The notes: generated from the letters alone by a model not told the origin. Numbered from the stretch's first letter, positions 1 through 8,586 are shown. The stretch is 42,500 nt of DNA from Clostridium sp. K13 (GCF_019734195.1 NZ_JAASHM010000002.1:1-42500), one strand, 5' to 3'. Numbers and translations are program-made.

Positions 1-1
1 A

Positions 2-616
2 CAATGTGAATTATTAGCTAGAAGTGCAGCATAAAAAAGTTTGACTTTTTGTGTCCAAAATATTGACATAAGACCAGATATATACGCATCGGTATTAGGA
101 ACAGGACGTGAAAATGTAAAAAAAGTATTTCTAAATACATTTGGAGATGAATTACCAATAGATGATATGTATATAGAAAAAGATGAAAATTTAACTATAG
201 CTATAGAAAAAGGAGTTCCTTTAAAGAGCGGAGTTCATGAAATTCTTAAGTATTTAAAAGATAATGATTTTAAAATTGCACTTGCAACATCTGCTGTTTC
301 AGAACGAGCATTTAAGCAATTAAGACAAGGAAATATTGAAAAATTTTTTAATGTTGTAGTATGTCGTGATGAAGTTAGAGAAACTAAGCCTAATCCTGAG
401 ATATTTTTAAAAGCAGCTAAAAAATTAATGGTAGAACCAAATGAATGTATTGTAATTGAAGACTCAAGTGCAGGAATAGAAGCTGCCTTTAATGCAGGGA
501 TGATCCCTATTCATGTTGTAGATTTAAAAGACGCAGATGAAAATATTTTAAAAAATTGTTATAAAAGCTTTAATAATTTAAACGAAATAAGAAATGAGCT
601 AGTTAATATAGAATAA
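2..616 (+). pseudogene. HAD-superfamily hydrolase (beta-phosphoglucomutase-like), 5' end cut and apparently frameshifted
   Basis: The intact frame from position 41 encodes the C-terminal two thirds of a HAD phosphatase/phosphomutase. A helical cap segment (VLGTGRENV) is followed by motif II (ALATSAVSERA), motif III lysine (ETKPNPEIFLKAA) and motif IV (VIEDSSAGIEAA). Motif I, the DxDxT/V nucleophile, is absent. Upstream the same frame reads CELLARSAA and then stops at 32-34. The next frame reads KKFDFLCPKY and stops at 64-66, where the original frame resumes with DIRPDIYASVLG. These pieces look like one protein broken by two compensating shifts. The only start in the open frame is a TTG without a Shine-Dalgarno site. 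The real 5' end lies outside the window. A short N-terminal variant is possible but would lack its nucleophile. The substrate cannot be told. Confidence 0.55.
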
Positions 617-697
617 AAATTTCTATTTAATATTAATAGTAATAATATTTTTGGTGAATACTATTTATATAATTTTTTATGTAAGGAGTATTATTAA

Positions 698-901
698 ATG
701 GAAAGAGAACATTATATGGTAAATGGTATTGCAAATGAAAATATGAAAACACAAATAAAGAATGCACTAGAAAAAATAGATGGCGTGGATAATGTTTGTG
801 TAGATATGGCACGTGGAAGTGTTGAAGTAATTTATAATAAGCCAGCAACAGAACAAGAAATAAGAAGTTGCATAGAGAATACTGGACATAAAGTTGAATA
901 A
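698..901 (+). CDS. Small HMA-fold (heavy-metal-associated) protein lacking CxxC
   Basis: This 67-aa protein has the beta-alpha-beta-beta-alpha-beta pattern of copper-chaperone HMA domains: YMVNGIANENM, a helix ending in KIDGVDNVCVD, then GSVEVIYN and a C-terminal helix with IRSCIENTGHKVE. The metal loop that is normally GMTCxxC reads GIANENM, so both copper-binding cysteines are missing. Single cysteines remain at about residues 34 and 57. A TAAGGAG Shine-Dalgarno site lies 8 bases before the ATG, and a terminator follows at 913-950, so it seems to be a short stand-alone unit. Fold assignment is fairly safe. Metal chaperone function is doubtful without CxxC. Confidence 0.75.
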   Translation: MEREHYMVNGIANENMKTQIKNALEKIDGVDNVCVDMARGSVEVIYNKPATEQEIRSCIENTGHKVE

Positions 902-912
902 AAAATAAGGGT

Positions 913-950
913 AAAATGCTGATAGGATTAGATATCTTATCAGCATTTTT
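913..950 (+). terminator. Rho-independent terminator after the HMA-like gene
   Basis: AAAATGCTGATA pairs with TATCAGCATTTT across a short loop. The right arm runs into a T tract. Confidence 0.85.
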
Positions 951-1155
951 ATTTTAATTTTATTTTTGAAAATAGTATTAAAAATTAAGCTTATTACGTC
1001 ATTATAAAATTAAAGTTGCTATATATTTATAGAAGTGGGGTAATAGCAAAATTATATTATTAGGAAAAGTTACAAAAACAATGAGATTTGTAGAAAATAT
1101 TGTAAAAATAGAGTTGGTAATGATAAAATTTAATTATATAAAAGGAGGGAGAAAT

Positions 1156-2100
1156 ATGATGCTTAAAAATAAGTATAATGAGGTAAGAAGTGGGTGGAAA
1201 ATACTTTTAGTATTTTTACTTTCATATGCTTTAACTTTAGGAATATCTATATTAATTGGAATAGTAATAGGTATTGTTCTTTTATCAAATGGAAATACTG
1301 ATTATTTAATGAATTTTAATATAGAGTTAAACACAGAATATGAATTGATTTTTCAAATTACAACGTCAATTAGTAATATAATATTTATTTTATCTTGTAT
1401 TATTATGTGGAAATTATTTGAGAAGAAAAAGATTAGTAAGATGGGTATAACACCTATTAAAAAAGGGTATAAAGAATTAATAGTAGGACTAGCTTTAGGG
1501 GCATTTACTATGAGCATAGTTGCAATAGTAATAATGTCTATAGGTGATGTTAGCTTAATAAATCCAATTAGTAAGCCTCAAATAACAATATCTCTATTAT
1601 ATGGATTAGTAGGTTTTATATTTGTTGGCTTTGGTGAGGAGATATTATCTAGAGGATATATTATGTCTGTATTAAAGCAAACAAGAAACAAATGGATAGT
1701 ATTGCTAGGTCCAGCTTTAATATTTGCAGCATTACATTTAGGGAATAATGGTATAGATTTATTATCGTTTATTAATTTATTTTTAGTTGGTGTATTATTT
1801 GCATATATGTTCATGAAATCTAAAAATCTTTGGATGCCTATAGGTTATCATATAACATGGAATTATTTTCAGGGATATATTTGGGGATTTGGAGTAAGTG
1901 GAATTGGTGTAAATGGATTATATAAAGTAGAGAATATAAGCAACAATATAATAAATGGAGGAGCATTTGGGCCAGAAGGAGGGATAGTTGTAACTATAAT
2001 AACCTGTTTAACATTTTATTTTGTATATAGATATTATAAAAATAATGATGTTGATGAATTTATGAAAATTGAAAATAAAGAAGAATTAGAAGTAAATTAA
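1156..2100 (+). CDS. CPBP family intramembrane glutamic endopeptidase
   Basis: This is a polytopic membrane protein (314 aa) of the CPBP/Abi (Rce1-like) family. The three signature motifs are visible: EEILSRG (EExxxR), FAALH (FxxxH) and HITWN (HxxxN). They supply the glutamate and histidine residues of the intramembrane active site. Hydrophobic segments surround them, and the tail after the last segment is acidic. The chosen start is the ATG at 1156, preceded by AAAGGAGGG at ideal distance; an in-frame ATG at 1081 has no ribosome site. It is a single gene ending in a terminator shared with the convergent AraC-type gene. Family members process prenylated proteins, peptides or bacteriocin-related substrates; no substrate is suggested here. 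Confidence 0.88.
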   Translation: MMLKNKYNEVRSGWKILLVFLLSYALTLGISILIGIVIGIVLLSNGNTDYLMNFNIELNTEYELIFQITTSISNIIFILSCIIMWKLFEKKKISKMGITPIKKGYKELIVGLALGAFTMSIVAIVIMSIGDVSLINPISKPQITISLLYGLVGFIFVGFGEEILSRGYIMSVLKQTRNKWIVLLGPALIFAALHLGNNGIDLLSFINLFLVGVLFAYMFMKSKNLWMPIGYHITWNYFQGYIWGFGVSGIGVNGLYKVENISNNIINGGAFGPEGGIVVTIITCLTFYFVYRYYKNNDVDEFMKIENKEELEVN

Positions 2101-2103
2101 AAT

Positions 2104-2145
2104 ATTAGCTGTCACATTAAATATAATTTTTATGTGACAGCTAAT
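2104..2145. terminator. Bidirectional terminator between convergent genes
   Basis: A perfect 14-bp stem (ATTAGCTGTCACAT / ATGTGACAGCTAAT) is flanked by T-rich and A-rich tracts. It can end both the CPBP gene and the minus-strand AraC gene. Confidence 0.88.
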
Positions 2146-2146
2146 T

Positions 2147-2872
2147 TTATTTTTGAATAAATTTTTCTCTAAATTCAAGTGGAGTTTTTGATGTTATTTT
2201 TTTAAAAACAGTACTATAATAGCTTTGATTATTAAATCCTACAGATAAAGCAATATCTAAAAGTGATAAGTTAGGATTTTTTAATAGTTCCTTACTTTTT
2301 TCTATCTTATAAGAATTTAAGTAATTTATAAAAGTAGAGCCTGTCTCTTTTTTGAATATGCTACAAAAATAGCATTTATTAATATTCAATTCTTTACAAA
2401 GATCATCTATAGAAATTTCTTTAGTATAATTTCTTTCTATATATTCAATTGCGCGTATAACACAAGGGGAGTTGTTTTTTGTTATACTATGAGGACAAAT
2501 ATGCTTATCAATAATAAAAGAGTAAAATTTTAAAACATTATTTAGTGTTGAGGTATTTATACATAATATATCTTTTTCAAAGTTATAATCACCTTCAATT
2601 GTATAAGGACCAATTAAAATATACATTTCAGTATTATTATAATGGCTAAACATTATGCAGCTGTATTTTATATTATGGCAGAGGTCTAATTTTAAAATTC
2701 CAGGTTTAAAAATATGATTTTTTATTTTATCAATGGCTTTAGGAGTATAAAATGAGTTTTTTATATTGGTATCGCTTTTATAAGTGGAAATGACATCAAA
2801 TTTATTATTTAGAACAATTGTAGGTACATTTAAACAATTAAAAAAATTAGTAAAAGCATTGCTTAAAGTCAT
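2147..2872 (-). CDS. AraC-family transcriptional regulator, divergent from the haem-uptake block
   Basis: This 241-aa protein has two helix-turn-helix motifs at its C terminus (about residues 140-240): AIEYIERNYTKEISIDDLCKELNINKCYF, then LLKNPNLSLLDIALSVGFNNQSYYSTVFKKITSKTPLEFR split across the second HTH, the classic AraC/XylS signature. The N-terminal ~130 residues form a sensor of unrecognised type, rich in cysteines. An AAGGAGG site precedes the ATG by about 12 bases, which is long. The gene is transcribed away from the NEAT/isd genes and shares their upstream region, which holds two 13-bp direct repeats spaced 21 bp apart, a typical AraC site layout. Role as local regulator of haem uptake is an inference; the inducer is unknown. 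Confidence 0.85.
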   Translation of the reverse strand: MTLSNAFTNFFNCLNVPTIVLNNKFDVISTYKSDTNIKNSFYTPKAIDKIKNHIFKPGILKLDLCHNIKYSCIMFSHYNNTEMYILIGPYTIEGDYNFEKDILCINTSTLNNVLKFYSFIIDKHICPHSITKNNSPCVIRAIEYIERNYTKEISIDDLCKELNINKCYFCSIFKKETGSTFINYLNSYKIEKSKELLKNPNLSLLDIALSVGFNNQSYYSTVFKKITSKTPLEFREKFIQK

Positions 2873-2960
2873 ATTAGAGTAAAACCTCCTTGTTTAATAG
2901 TTTAGAATATTTTGAGAAACTACAAGTTTGCTTAATATACATAAAAAATATTTTAAACAA

Positions 2961-2994
2961 AATATAGTTAAAAAATATATAAATATAGTTAAAA
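2961..2994. promoter_or_regulatory. Paired direct repeats, candidate AraC-type operator
   Basis: AATATAGTTAAAA occurs at 2961-2973 and again at 2982-2994, exactly 21 bp apart (two helical turns, same face). This is the spacing used by AraC-family half sites. It sits just upstream of a weak -35-like TGTTTT (2995-3000) and a -10-like TATATA (3018-3023) with a 17-bp spacer, which would suit activator-dependent transcription of the NEAT gene. The repeat is seen; binding is inferred, and AT-richness makes chance possible. Confidence 0.5.
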
Positions 2995-3032
2995 TGTTTT
3001 TTTGTAATATATGATAATATATAAAAAGTAAA

Positions 3033-3047
3033 TGATAATCAATATCA
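3033..3047. promoter_or_regulatory. Fur box upstream of the NEAT/haem uptake operon
   Basis: TGATAATCAATATCA matches the Fur 7-1-7 consensus (TGATAAT-N-ATTATCA) at 14 of 14 defined positions but one. It lies 76 bases before the NEAT gene start, just past the suggested -10, where bound Fur would block transcription when iron is plentiful. The downstream genes (haem receptors and importer) are classic Fur targets. Confidence 0.75.
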
Positions 3048-3122
3048 ATTATTATGAAAGATAATTAATGATATGTCAATGTAGATAAATAAATAAAATA
3101 AAATTTTAGGGGGATATAATCT

Positions 3123-5117
3123 ATGTTAAAAAAGAAACTTTGTACAATTTTAGCGGCAATAATGGTTACAACTACAGTGTTAGGAAGCAATATACAAACT
3201 GTTGGAGCAACAGTAATAGATAGTGAATCAGTATTAACTGTTGGTCAAAAAGTAGAAAATGGAACATATGAAGTAGATAATAAAGTTCTTAAAGCAAATT
3301 CAGAATCAGAAAGTAGTATGAAGAATTATATAGAAAGAAAATCTACTATAAAGGTTGAAGATAGTAAAATCACAGTAACTATTAAATTTAATCAAGCAGG
3401 AACAGATGTTATAAAAGAGGTACATGGAGCTACTGTCGATGGTGAAGCAATAGAATTAATAAAAAATGAAGATGGATCAATTAGCTTTATAGTTCCATCA
3501 ATAGATTCAAAAATTAATATTGATATAACATATGAAGTTAAAGCAATGAATTGGGTTCATAGAACAACTTTTGACTTAGTAAATGATACAAGTTCAATTC
3601 CAACTGTTGATGATTCAGTAAATAATGGAGGAGATGTTGAAACACCTGAAACACCTGAAATTCCTGATAACGATAATTCAAATAATGATGGAAATACAGA
3701 TGGTGAAGAATCAAAAGTTTTAGAAGATGGAACTTATACGTTAAATAATTCAACTTATAAAGTTGGAACAACTCAACAAAGTATGGCTAGACAATTTATA
3801 GAAGATAAAACAGTTGTAACTGTGAAAGATGGAAAAATAGTTATGACATTAAAGTATAAAGGCCTTGGATTAACTGGAATAAGAAATACTAATATAAAAG
3901 TTAATGGAGTTGCTACTAATTCAACTATAAATGAAGATAAATCAGTAACATTTGAAGTACCAACAATAGATGCAAAAGTTGAAGTTGAAATGGATATAAA
4001 TGTTGAAGCTATGGGGTTCAGTGAGGTTCAATCAATTGACTTTGTTAATGATATAGATTCATTAAGTAAAGTTGATGAAAATGAATCAGGAAGCAATGGA
4101 GACCAAAATAAGCCAGGTGATGAAAACAATAGTGGAAGCACTGGAAATGAAGGTTCAAACAATGGAAAAACTGAAGAACAAGGAACAAAAGTTTATACAG
4201 GTAAAAATGAGGTAACTCATGAAAGTGAAACTGGATTAAGTATGGCGAGAAAAGCGTTAGAAGAAACATTAAAAGTTGAAGATGTAAATGGTAAGAGATA
4301 TGTTACATTAACATTTACAGCTATGGGATCAACAATGATGAAAGATCATACAGTATATGTTAATGGATCAAAAGTAGATGCAACTAAAACATTAAATGGT
4401 GAAGTTGTTAGTTTAAGTTTTCCTGTTGGAAGTCTAGATGATTCGATAAAAATTTCTGCATTTGTTTCTATGATGGGGGCGAATGTAGAGTTTGGAGTTA
4501 AGGTATTACAAGATACATTAACATTAGTTACAGATAATACAACAAACAATGGAACAACAGGTGGAACAACAACTGGAGGTTCTTCTAATAATGGTAGTAC
4601 AAGCAATGGAACAACAGGAAATAATACAACAACTACTGAGGAAGAAAAAGTTACAAAAGGAAAGTTATATTCTATCAAAAATAACGTAACTCATGAAAGT
4701 GAAACGGGAAGAACAATGGCTAGAAAGTACTTAAATTCTACTTCAAAAGTTGAAGAAATTGAAGGGAAATATTATGTAACTTTAACTTTCACAGGAGCCG
4801 AGTTTATGCAAAATCATGAAATCTATGTAAATGGCAAAAAAGTTACTGTAACTAAGACTACTAATGGAGATTCAACTAATATTAGATTTAAGGTTTCAAG
4901 CTTAAACGATACTATAAAAGTAAAAACTTATGTAGTTCCAATGTCTAGAGAAGTTGAGTTTGGGGTTGAGTTATTAAAAGATACATTAACATTTATCAAG
5001 GAATATACAGTAGATACTCTACCACAAACTGGTGCAGCAACTAGCTCAGCAGCAGTAGCTGGATTAGGATTACTTTTAACATCTGCAGGAACAGTTTTAA
5101 CAAAGAAAAGAAAGTAA
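3123..5117 (+). CDS. Cell-wall-anchored haem-binding protein with four NEAT domains
   Basis: This 664-aa surface protein has a signal peptide (residues 1-30), four NEAT domains (about 45-155, 198-312, 356-470, 513-626) joined by low-complexity Pro/Asn/Ser/Gly/Thr linkers, and a sortase signal LPQTG (633-637) with a hydrophobic segment and KKRK tail. NEAT proteins capture haem from host haemoproteins and relay it to IsdE-type receptors. Each domain keeps a methionine in the N-terminal lip (M66, M221, M374, M532) and one near the usual haem-tyrosine strand (M142, M297, M450/M451, M607), while the Isd-type YxxxY is missing. Domains 3 and 4 resemble each other and the next gene's domain, including the shared THESETG. 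It is the first gene after the Fur box; an AGGGGG site precedes the ATG. Confidence 0.92.
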   Translation: MLKKKLCTILAAIMVTTTVLGSNIQTVGATVIDSESVLTVGQKVENGTYEVDNKVLKANSESESSMKNYIERKSTIKVEDSKITVTIKFNQAGTDVIKEVHGATVDGEAIELIKNEDGSISFIVPSIDSKINIDITYEVKAMNWVHRTTFDLVNDTSSIPTVDDSVNNGGDVETPETPEIPDNDNSNNDGNTDGEESKVLEDGTYTLNNSTYKVGTTQQSMARQFIEDKTVVTVKDGKIVMTLKYKGLGLTGIRNTNIKVNGVATNSTINEDKSVTFEVPTIDAKVEVEMDINVEAMGFSEVQSIDFVNDIDSLSKVDENESGSNGDQNKPGDENNSGSTGNEGSNNGKTEEQGTKVYTGKNEVTHESETGLSMARKALEETLKVEDVNGKRYVTLTFTAMGSTMMKDHTVYVNGSKVDATKTLNGEVVSLSFPVGSLDDSIKISAFVSMMGANVEFGVKVLQDTLTLVTDNTTNNGTTGGTTTGGSSNNGSTSNGTTGNNTTTTEEEKVTKGKLYSIKNNVTHESETGRTMARKYLNSTSKVEEIEGKYYVTLTFTGAEFMQNHEIYVNGKKVTVTKTTNGDSTNIRFKVSSLNDTIKVKTYVVPMSREVEFGVELLKDTLTFIKEYTVDTLPQTGAATSSAAVAGLGLLLTSAGTVLTKKRK

Positions 5118-5141
5118 TTTAATTGGAAAGTATGTAATATC

Positions 5142-5182
5142 AGGGGGTAAAGAAAATAGTTTTAACTATTTATTTGCCTCCT
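5142..5182 (+). terminator. Intercistronic hairpin between the two NEAT genes
   Basis: AGGGGGTAAA (5142-5151) pairs with TTTGCCTCCT (5173-5182), with two G-T pairs. Inside is a further AAATAGTT/AACTATTT stem. A T-rich but interrupted run follows. It could attenuate readthrough or protect the 3' end of the abundant surface-protein mRNA rather than fully terminate. Confidence 0.55.
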
Positions 5183-5214
5183 AATTTAGTTTTTATTTTG
5201 AGGAGAAGAAAGCA

Positions 5215-5871
5215 ATGAAAATATTAAATAAAATTAAATTAATGGCAATGGCTGTACTGGCTTTGGGAATATTTTTTATTTTAGGAAGCAAGAGTGCATA
5301 TGCTACAGAAAGTAATATTGAAAGTGGAATTTATGAAGTTGAAAATGAGGTTTATCATGAATCTGAAACTGGAATGGCAATGTCAAGAACCTATCTTTTA
5401 CCATCAATGAGTGTTGAAGTAACAAAAGAACATATAATTTATACTATAGGTTTTTCAGGCAGTGATTATATGGAAAATTACAGAATGAAAGTTAATGGAG
5501 AAGAGGTTCCAGTTGAGATATTAGAAGAGAATACCCAAGAGGGAATTGTTAAATTAAAAGTTCAAGTTGATAAAGTAGATGCTGATATGGAGGCTATTAT
5601 TTATGTTGGACCTATGGAAAGAGATGTTCAATTTAAGGTTATACCTAAAATGGACACTTTAACTTTAGTAGAAGCTATTGAAGACGAAGTTGAGGATATA
5701 GTAACAGAAGAAACAGCTTCGGATGAAAGTGAAGCTGTTTCTTCTCATGAAGAAGATTTAGCAGTAGCAGCTGAAAAAAAGGAAAATAGTAATTTACCTT
5801 TGCTTATAGGTGGTGTAATTGTTGTAGCTGTAATTGGAGCATTAGTAATTACAAAAGTAAAGAAAAAATAA
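5215..5871 (+). CDS. Membrane-anchored single-NEAT-domain haem relay protein
   Basis: This 218-aa protein has a signal peptide cut near AYA-TES (residue 30), one NEAT domain (about 34-152), an acidic Glu/Ser spacer (155-192), and a C-terminal transmembrane helix (193-213) ended by KVKKK. There is no LPXTG motif, so it should be held in the membrane rather than the wall. The NEAT domain shares HESETG and the MAMSR/GPMERDVQF methionine pair (M56, M134) with domains 3-4 of the upstream protein. Its place between wall protein and importer genes fits an IsdC-like or Shp-like role, passing haem across the wall to the lipoprotein receptor. A GAGGAG site precedes the ATG. Confidence 0.88.
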   Translation: MKILNKIKLMAMAVLALGIFFILGSKSAYATESNIESGIYEVENEVYHESETGMAMSRTYLLPSMSVEVTKEHIIYTIGFSGSDYMENYRMKVNGEEVPVEILEENTQEGIVKLKVQVDKVDADMEAIIYVGPMERDVQFKVIPKMDTLTLVEAIEDEVEDIVTEETASDESEAVSSHEEDLAVAAEKKENSNLPLLIGGVIVVAVIGALVITKVKKK

Positions 5872-5907
5872 TTAGTTATAAAGTAAATTATAGGAAGGTT
5901 ATACATT

Positions 5908-6798
5908 ATGAAATATAAAAGAATTATGTCTATGATAGCAACAGGAATTTTGATGTTAAATTTAGTAAGCTGTAGTTCTGATAATAATGAAAATAAAGAT
6001 GTAGCTATGGAAAGTGGTGAAGAAGTAGTAGTTGCAACCTCTGTTGCGGTAACAGAAATATTAGATGCTTTAGGAGTTAAGGTTTCAGGAGTACCAAAAA
6101 CATCATATGAATTACCGAAAAGTACTGAAGGGGCAGTTGAAATTGGAAATCCAATGAGTCCAGATTTAGAAATAATTAAATCTTTAAATCCAACTATAGT
6201 AGTATCAGTAGATACATTAGGTTCAGATTATATGAATTTATTCACAGAAAATAATATACCAAGTGAATTTGTTTCTTTAGAAAGCTTAGATGGATTAAAA
6301 GAAGCAATAACTATTTTAGGGAAAAAATTTGATAAAAATGATGAAGCTAAAAACTTATTAAACGAAATAGAATTAAAGGAATCGGAAGTGAAGAAAAAAG
6401 CAGAAACTCTAGAAAATCCTGAAATTTTAGTTTTATTTGCAGCACCAGGTTCAACTATGATAGCAACATCAAAATCTTATATTGGAAGTTTAGTTAAAAT
6501 AGTTGGTGGAAAAAATATAGTTGAAGATAATAGTACATCATTTACAACCTATAATAAGGAAGATTTAGCTATGCTTAATCCAGAAAAGATTTTAGTTATG
6601 GTACATGCAATGCCAGAAGAAACTAAAGCTGCATTAGAAAAAGAAATGTCTACTGATTCAGCTTGGCAAAATATAAAGGCAGTAAAAGAGGGAAATGTAG
6701 TATATTTAGATAGCACTTATTTTGGTATGAGTGCAAATCTTAAAGTTATTGAGGGATTAGATATATTAAGTGATATAGTTCATGGTGATGGAGAATAG
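5908..6798 (+). CDS. isdE: Haem ABC transporter substrate-binding lipoprotein (IsdE-like)
   Basis: This 296-aa lipoprotein has a type II signal with lipobox NLVSC (C22) and a two-lobe helical-backbone binding protein fold (BtuF/FhuD class). The sequence GNPMSPD with M83 matches the methionine haem ligand region of IsdE. VMVHAMP with H233 matches the IsdE histidine ligand region. VATSVAVTEILDALGV near the N terminus is the usual start of the N lobe. The gene is two bases from the permease gene and follows the two NEAT proteins, so it should receive haem on the outer membrane face and hand it to the permease. Haem specificity rests on the Met/His pair and the context. Confidence 0.88.
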   Translation: MKYKRIMSMIATGILMLNLVSCSSDNNENKDVAMESGEEVVVATSVAVTEILDALGVKVSGVPKTSYELPKSTEGAVEIGNPMSPDLEIIKSLNPTIVVSVDTLGSDYMNLFTENNIPSEFVSLESLDGLKEAITILGKKFDKNDEAKNLLNEIELKESEVKKKAETLENPEILVLFAAPGSTMIATSKSYIGSLVKIVGGKNIVEDNSTSFTTYNKEDLAMLNPEKILVMVHAMPEETKAALEKEMSTDSAWQNIKAVKEGNVVYLDSTYFGMSANLKVIEGLDILSDIVHGDGE

Positions 6799-6800
6799 TT

Positions 6801-7793
6801 ATGAAAGTTTCGTATAAAAAATTTAAAGTATCATTTATAATAATATCACTGTTAATATTATTAGCTACTGTACTTGTATCATTAAAATTAGGTAGTGTTA
6901 ATATTACATTTAATGAACTTATAAGTGGGTTATTCTCTGGACAAAAAGATGGAAATATTGGCATAATAAGGGATTTAAGAATGCCGAGAGTAATTATTGC
7001 TGTATTAGTTGGAGCTAATTTAGCAATAGCAGGAGTTTTGTTGCAAGCAGTAATAAGAAACCCATTAGCAGACCCATATATAACAGGAATATCTTCTGGT
7101 GCTTGTGTAGTAACAGTTTTCTTTATGGTATTTATACCAAGTGTTACTAGTTTAAGACCTGTATTTGGTTTCTTTGGTGGATTAGTTTGTTGCGTAATTA
7201 TTTATTTTATGGCATATAAAAATGGATTATCACCAATAAGAATTGTATTAGCTGGTGCAGCTTGTAATGCATTATTAGGTGGATTTTCATCAATGATAAC
7301 AGTTAGTGCTGGACTTGGATCTGGTAATATTCAAAAATGGATGATGGGAAGTTTAGCAACAGTTAATTGGAGTAATGTTCATATATTATTGATTTATTCA
7401 GTGATAGGAATAATTGCAGCATTAGTATTAAGTAAGGTATGCAATATATTAGCTCTTGGTAGTAAAAATGCAAAGAGTTTAGGATTTAATTCAGATTTAT
7501 ATATGATAATAGTAACTGCTGTAGCTGTATTTTTAGCAAGTATATCAACATCAATTGCTGGAGTAATATCATTTGTAGGATTAGTTGTTCCTCATGTTTG
7601 TAGAATTATAATAGGATCAGATCATAAATACTTAATTCCTTGTAGTGGGATAGTAGGAGGATTTTTAGTTTTATTTGCAGACACTGTTGGAAGAATGGTA
7701 ATGAGACCTAATGAAATACCAGTAGGGGTTGTAACAGCTATATTTGGAGCACCATTTTTCTTATATCTTTTAAGAAGGAGTGACTTAAAGTAA
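6801..7793 (+). CDS. isdF: Haem/iron ABC transporter permease (FecCD family, IsdF-like)
   Basis: This 330-aa FecCD/BtuC-type permease has about ten membrane segments. Family motifs are clear: RDLRMPRVIIAVLVGANLAIAGVLLQAV near the N terminus, NPLADPYITGISSGA, and GLVVPHVCRIIIGSDHKYLIP, which forms the cytoplasmic coupling region to the ATPase. It dimerises in the family to form the translocation path. It starts two bases after isdE and its stop overlaps the ATPase start by one base (TAATG), implying translational coupling. Substrate is inferred from the partner receptor. Confidence 0.9.
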   Translation: MKVSYKKFKVSFIIISLLILLATVLVSLKLGSVNITFNELISGLFSGQKDGNIGIIRDLRMPRVIIAVLVGANLAIAGVLLQAVIRNPLADPYITGISSGACVVTVFFMVFIPSVTSLRPVFGFFGGLVCCVIIYFMAYKNGLSPIRIVLAGAACNALLGGFSSMITVSAGLGSGNIQKWMMGSLATVNWSNVHILLIYSVIGIIAALVLSKVCNILALGSKNAKSLGFNSDLYMIIVTAVAVFLASISTSIAGVISFVGLVVPHVCRIIIGSDHKYLIPCSGIVGGFLVLFADTVGRMVMRPNEIPVGVVTAIFGAPFFLYLLRRSDLK

Positions 7794-8563
7794 TGATAAA
7801 AGCAAAGGATTTATGTTTCTCTTATGATAAAGAAAAAACTTTTATTAATAACTTAAATGTTGAAATAGAAAAAGGAAAAATAACAACTATATTAGGCCCT
7901 AATGGTAGCGGAAAATCAACTTTATTAAGCATATTTGCTGGATTAAATAAACCATCATTTGGAGAAGTAACTATTAAAGGTAAATCTATAAAGTCATTGA
8001 AACAAAAGGAATTAGCAAAAGAAATCGCCACAGTTCATCAACAAAATACAGTTCCAAGTGATATTACTGTAAAAGAATTAGTATCTTATGGCAGAATTCC
8101 TCACAAAAAGTATTTCCAAGGAAATAATAAAAATGATGATCAGATAATAGAATGGGCAATAAAAAGAACCGGTCTTGAAAATTTAACTAATAAAGCTGTT
8201 ATGAGTATGTCAGGTGGAGAAAGGCAAAGAGCTTTTATTGCAATGGCACTAGCTCAAAAAAGTGAAATTTTATTTTTAGATGAGCCAACTACATATTTAG
8301 ATATTTATCATCAGGTTGAGATATTAGAGCTTGTTAAGGAGTTAAATAAAGAAAATAATTTAACTGTTGTTATGGTATTACATGATATTAATCAAGCTAT
8401 AAAATATAGTGATAATGTAATAGTAATGAAATCAGGACAAGCTATAGCTAATGGCAAGTCAGAGGAAGTTATAAATATGAATCTGCTTAATGATGTATAT
8501 AAAATTGGTGGATTTATTAGTGAAATGGAAAAAGAAATTATTTTTGTTCCATTGAAGTTATAA
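7793..8563 (+). CDS. Haem/iron ABC transporter ATP-binding protein
   Basis: This 256-aa FepC/HmuV-type ATPase has Walker A GPNGSGKST (about 35-43), Q-loop (HQQNTVPSD), signature MSGGERQRA, Walker B ILFLDEPTTYLD and switch histidine (VLHDINQA). It powers the IsdE/IsdF importer at the inner membrane face. The start overlaps the permease stop. Staphylococcal isd operons lack a dedicated ATPase next to isdF, so this arrangement is more like hmuTUV or htsABC-type loci. Family is certain; the substrate comes from context. Confidence 0.92.
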   Translation: MIKAKDLCFSYDKEKTFINNLNVEIEKGKITTILGPNGSGKSTLLSIFAGLNKPSFGEVTIKGKSIKSLKQKELAKEIATVHQQNTVPSDITVKELVSYGRIPHKKYFQGNNKNDDQIIEWAIKRTGLENLTNKAVMSMSGGERQRAFIAMALAQKSEILFLDEPTTYLDIYHQVEILELVKELNKENNLTVVMVLHDINQAIKYSDNVIVMKSGQAIANGKSEEVINMNLLNDVYKIGGFISEMEKEIIFVPLKL

Positions 8564-8586
8564 GATTAATAAAGGATGATATTGAT

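Noticed and set aside
4346..4678. Minus-strand open frame across the NEAT linker
   Set aside because: It mirrors the Thr/Gly-rich linker and gives a low-complexity Val/Pro protein, with no ribosome site.
5142..5182. Full terminator separating the two NEAT genes into different operons
   Set aside because: The T run is interrupted and no clear promoter lies between the hairpin and the second gene, so attenuation within one operon is more likely.
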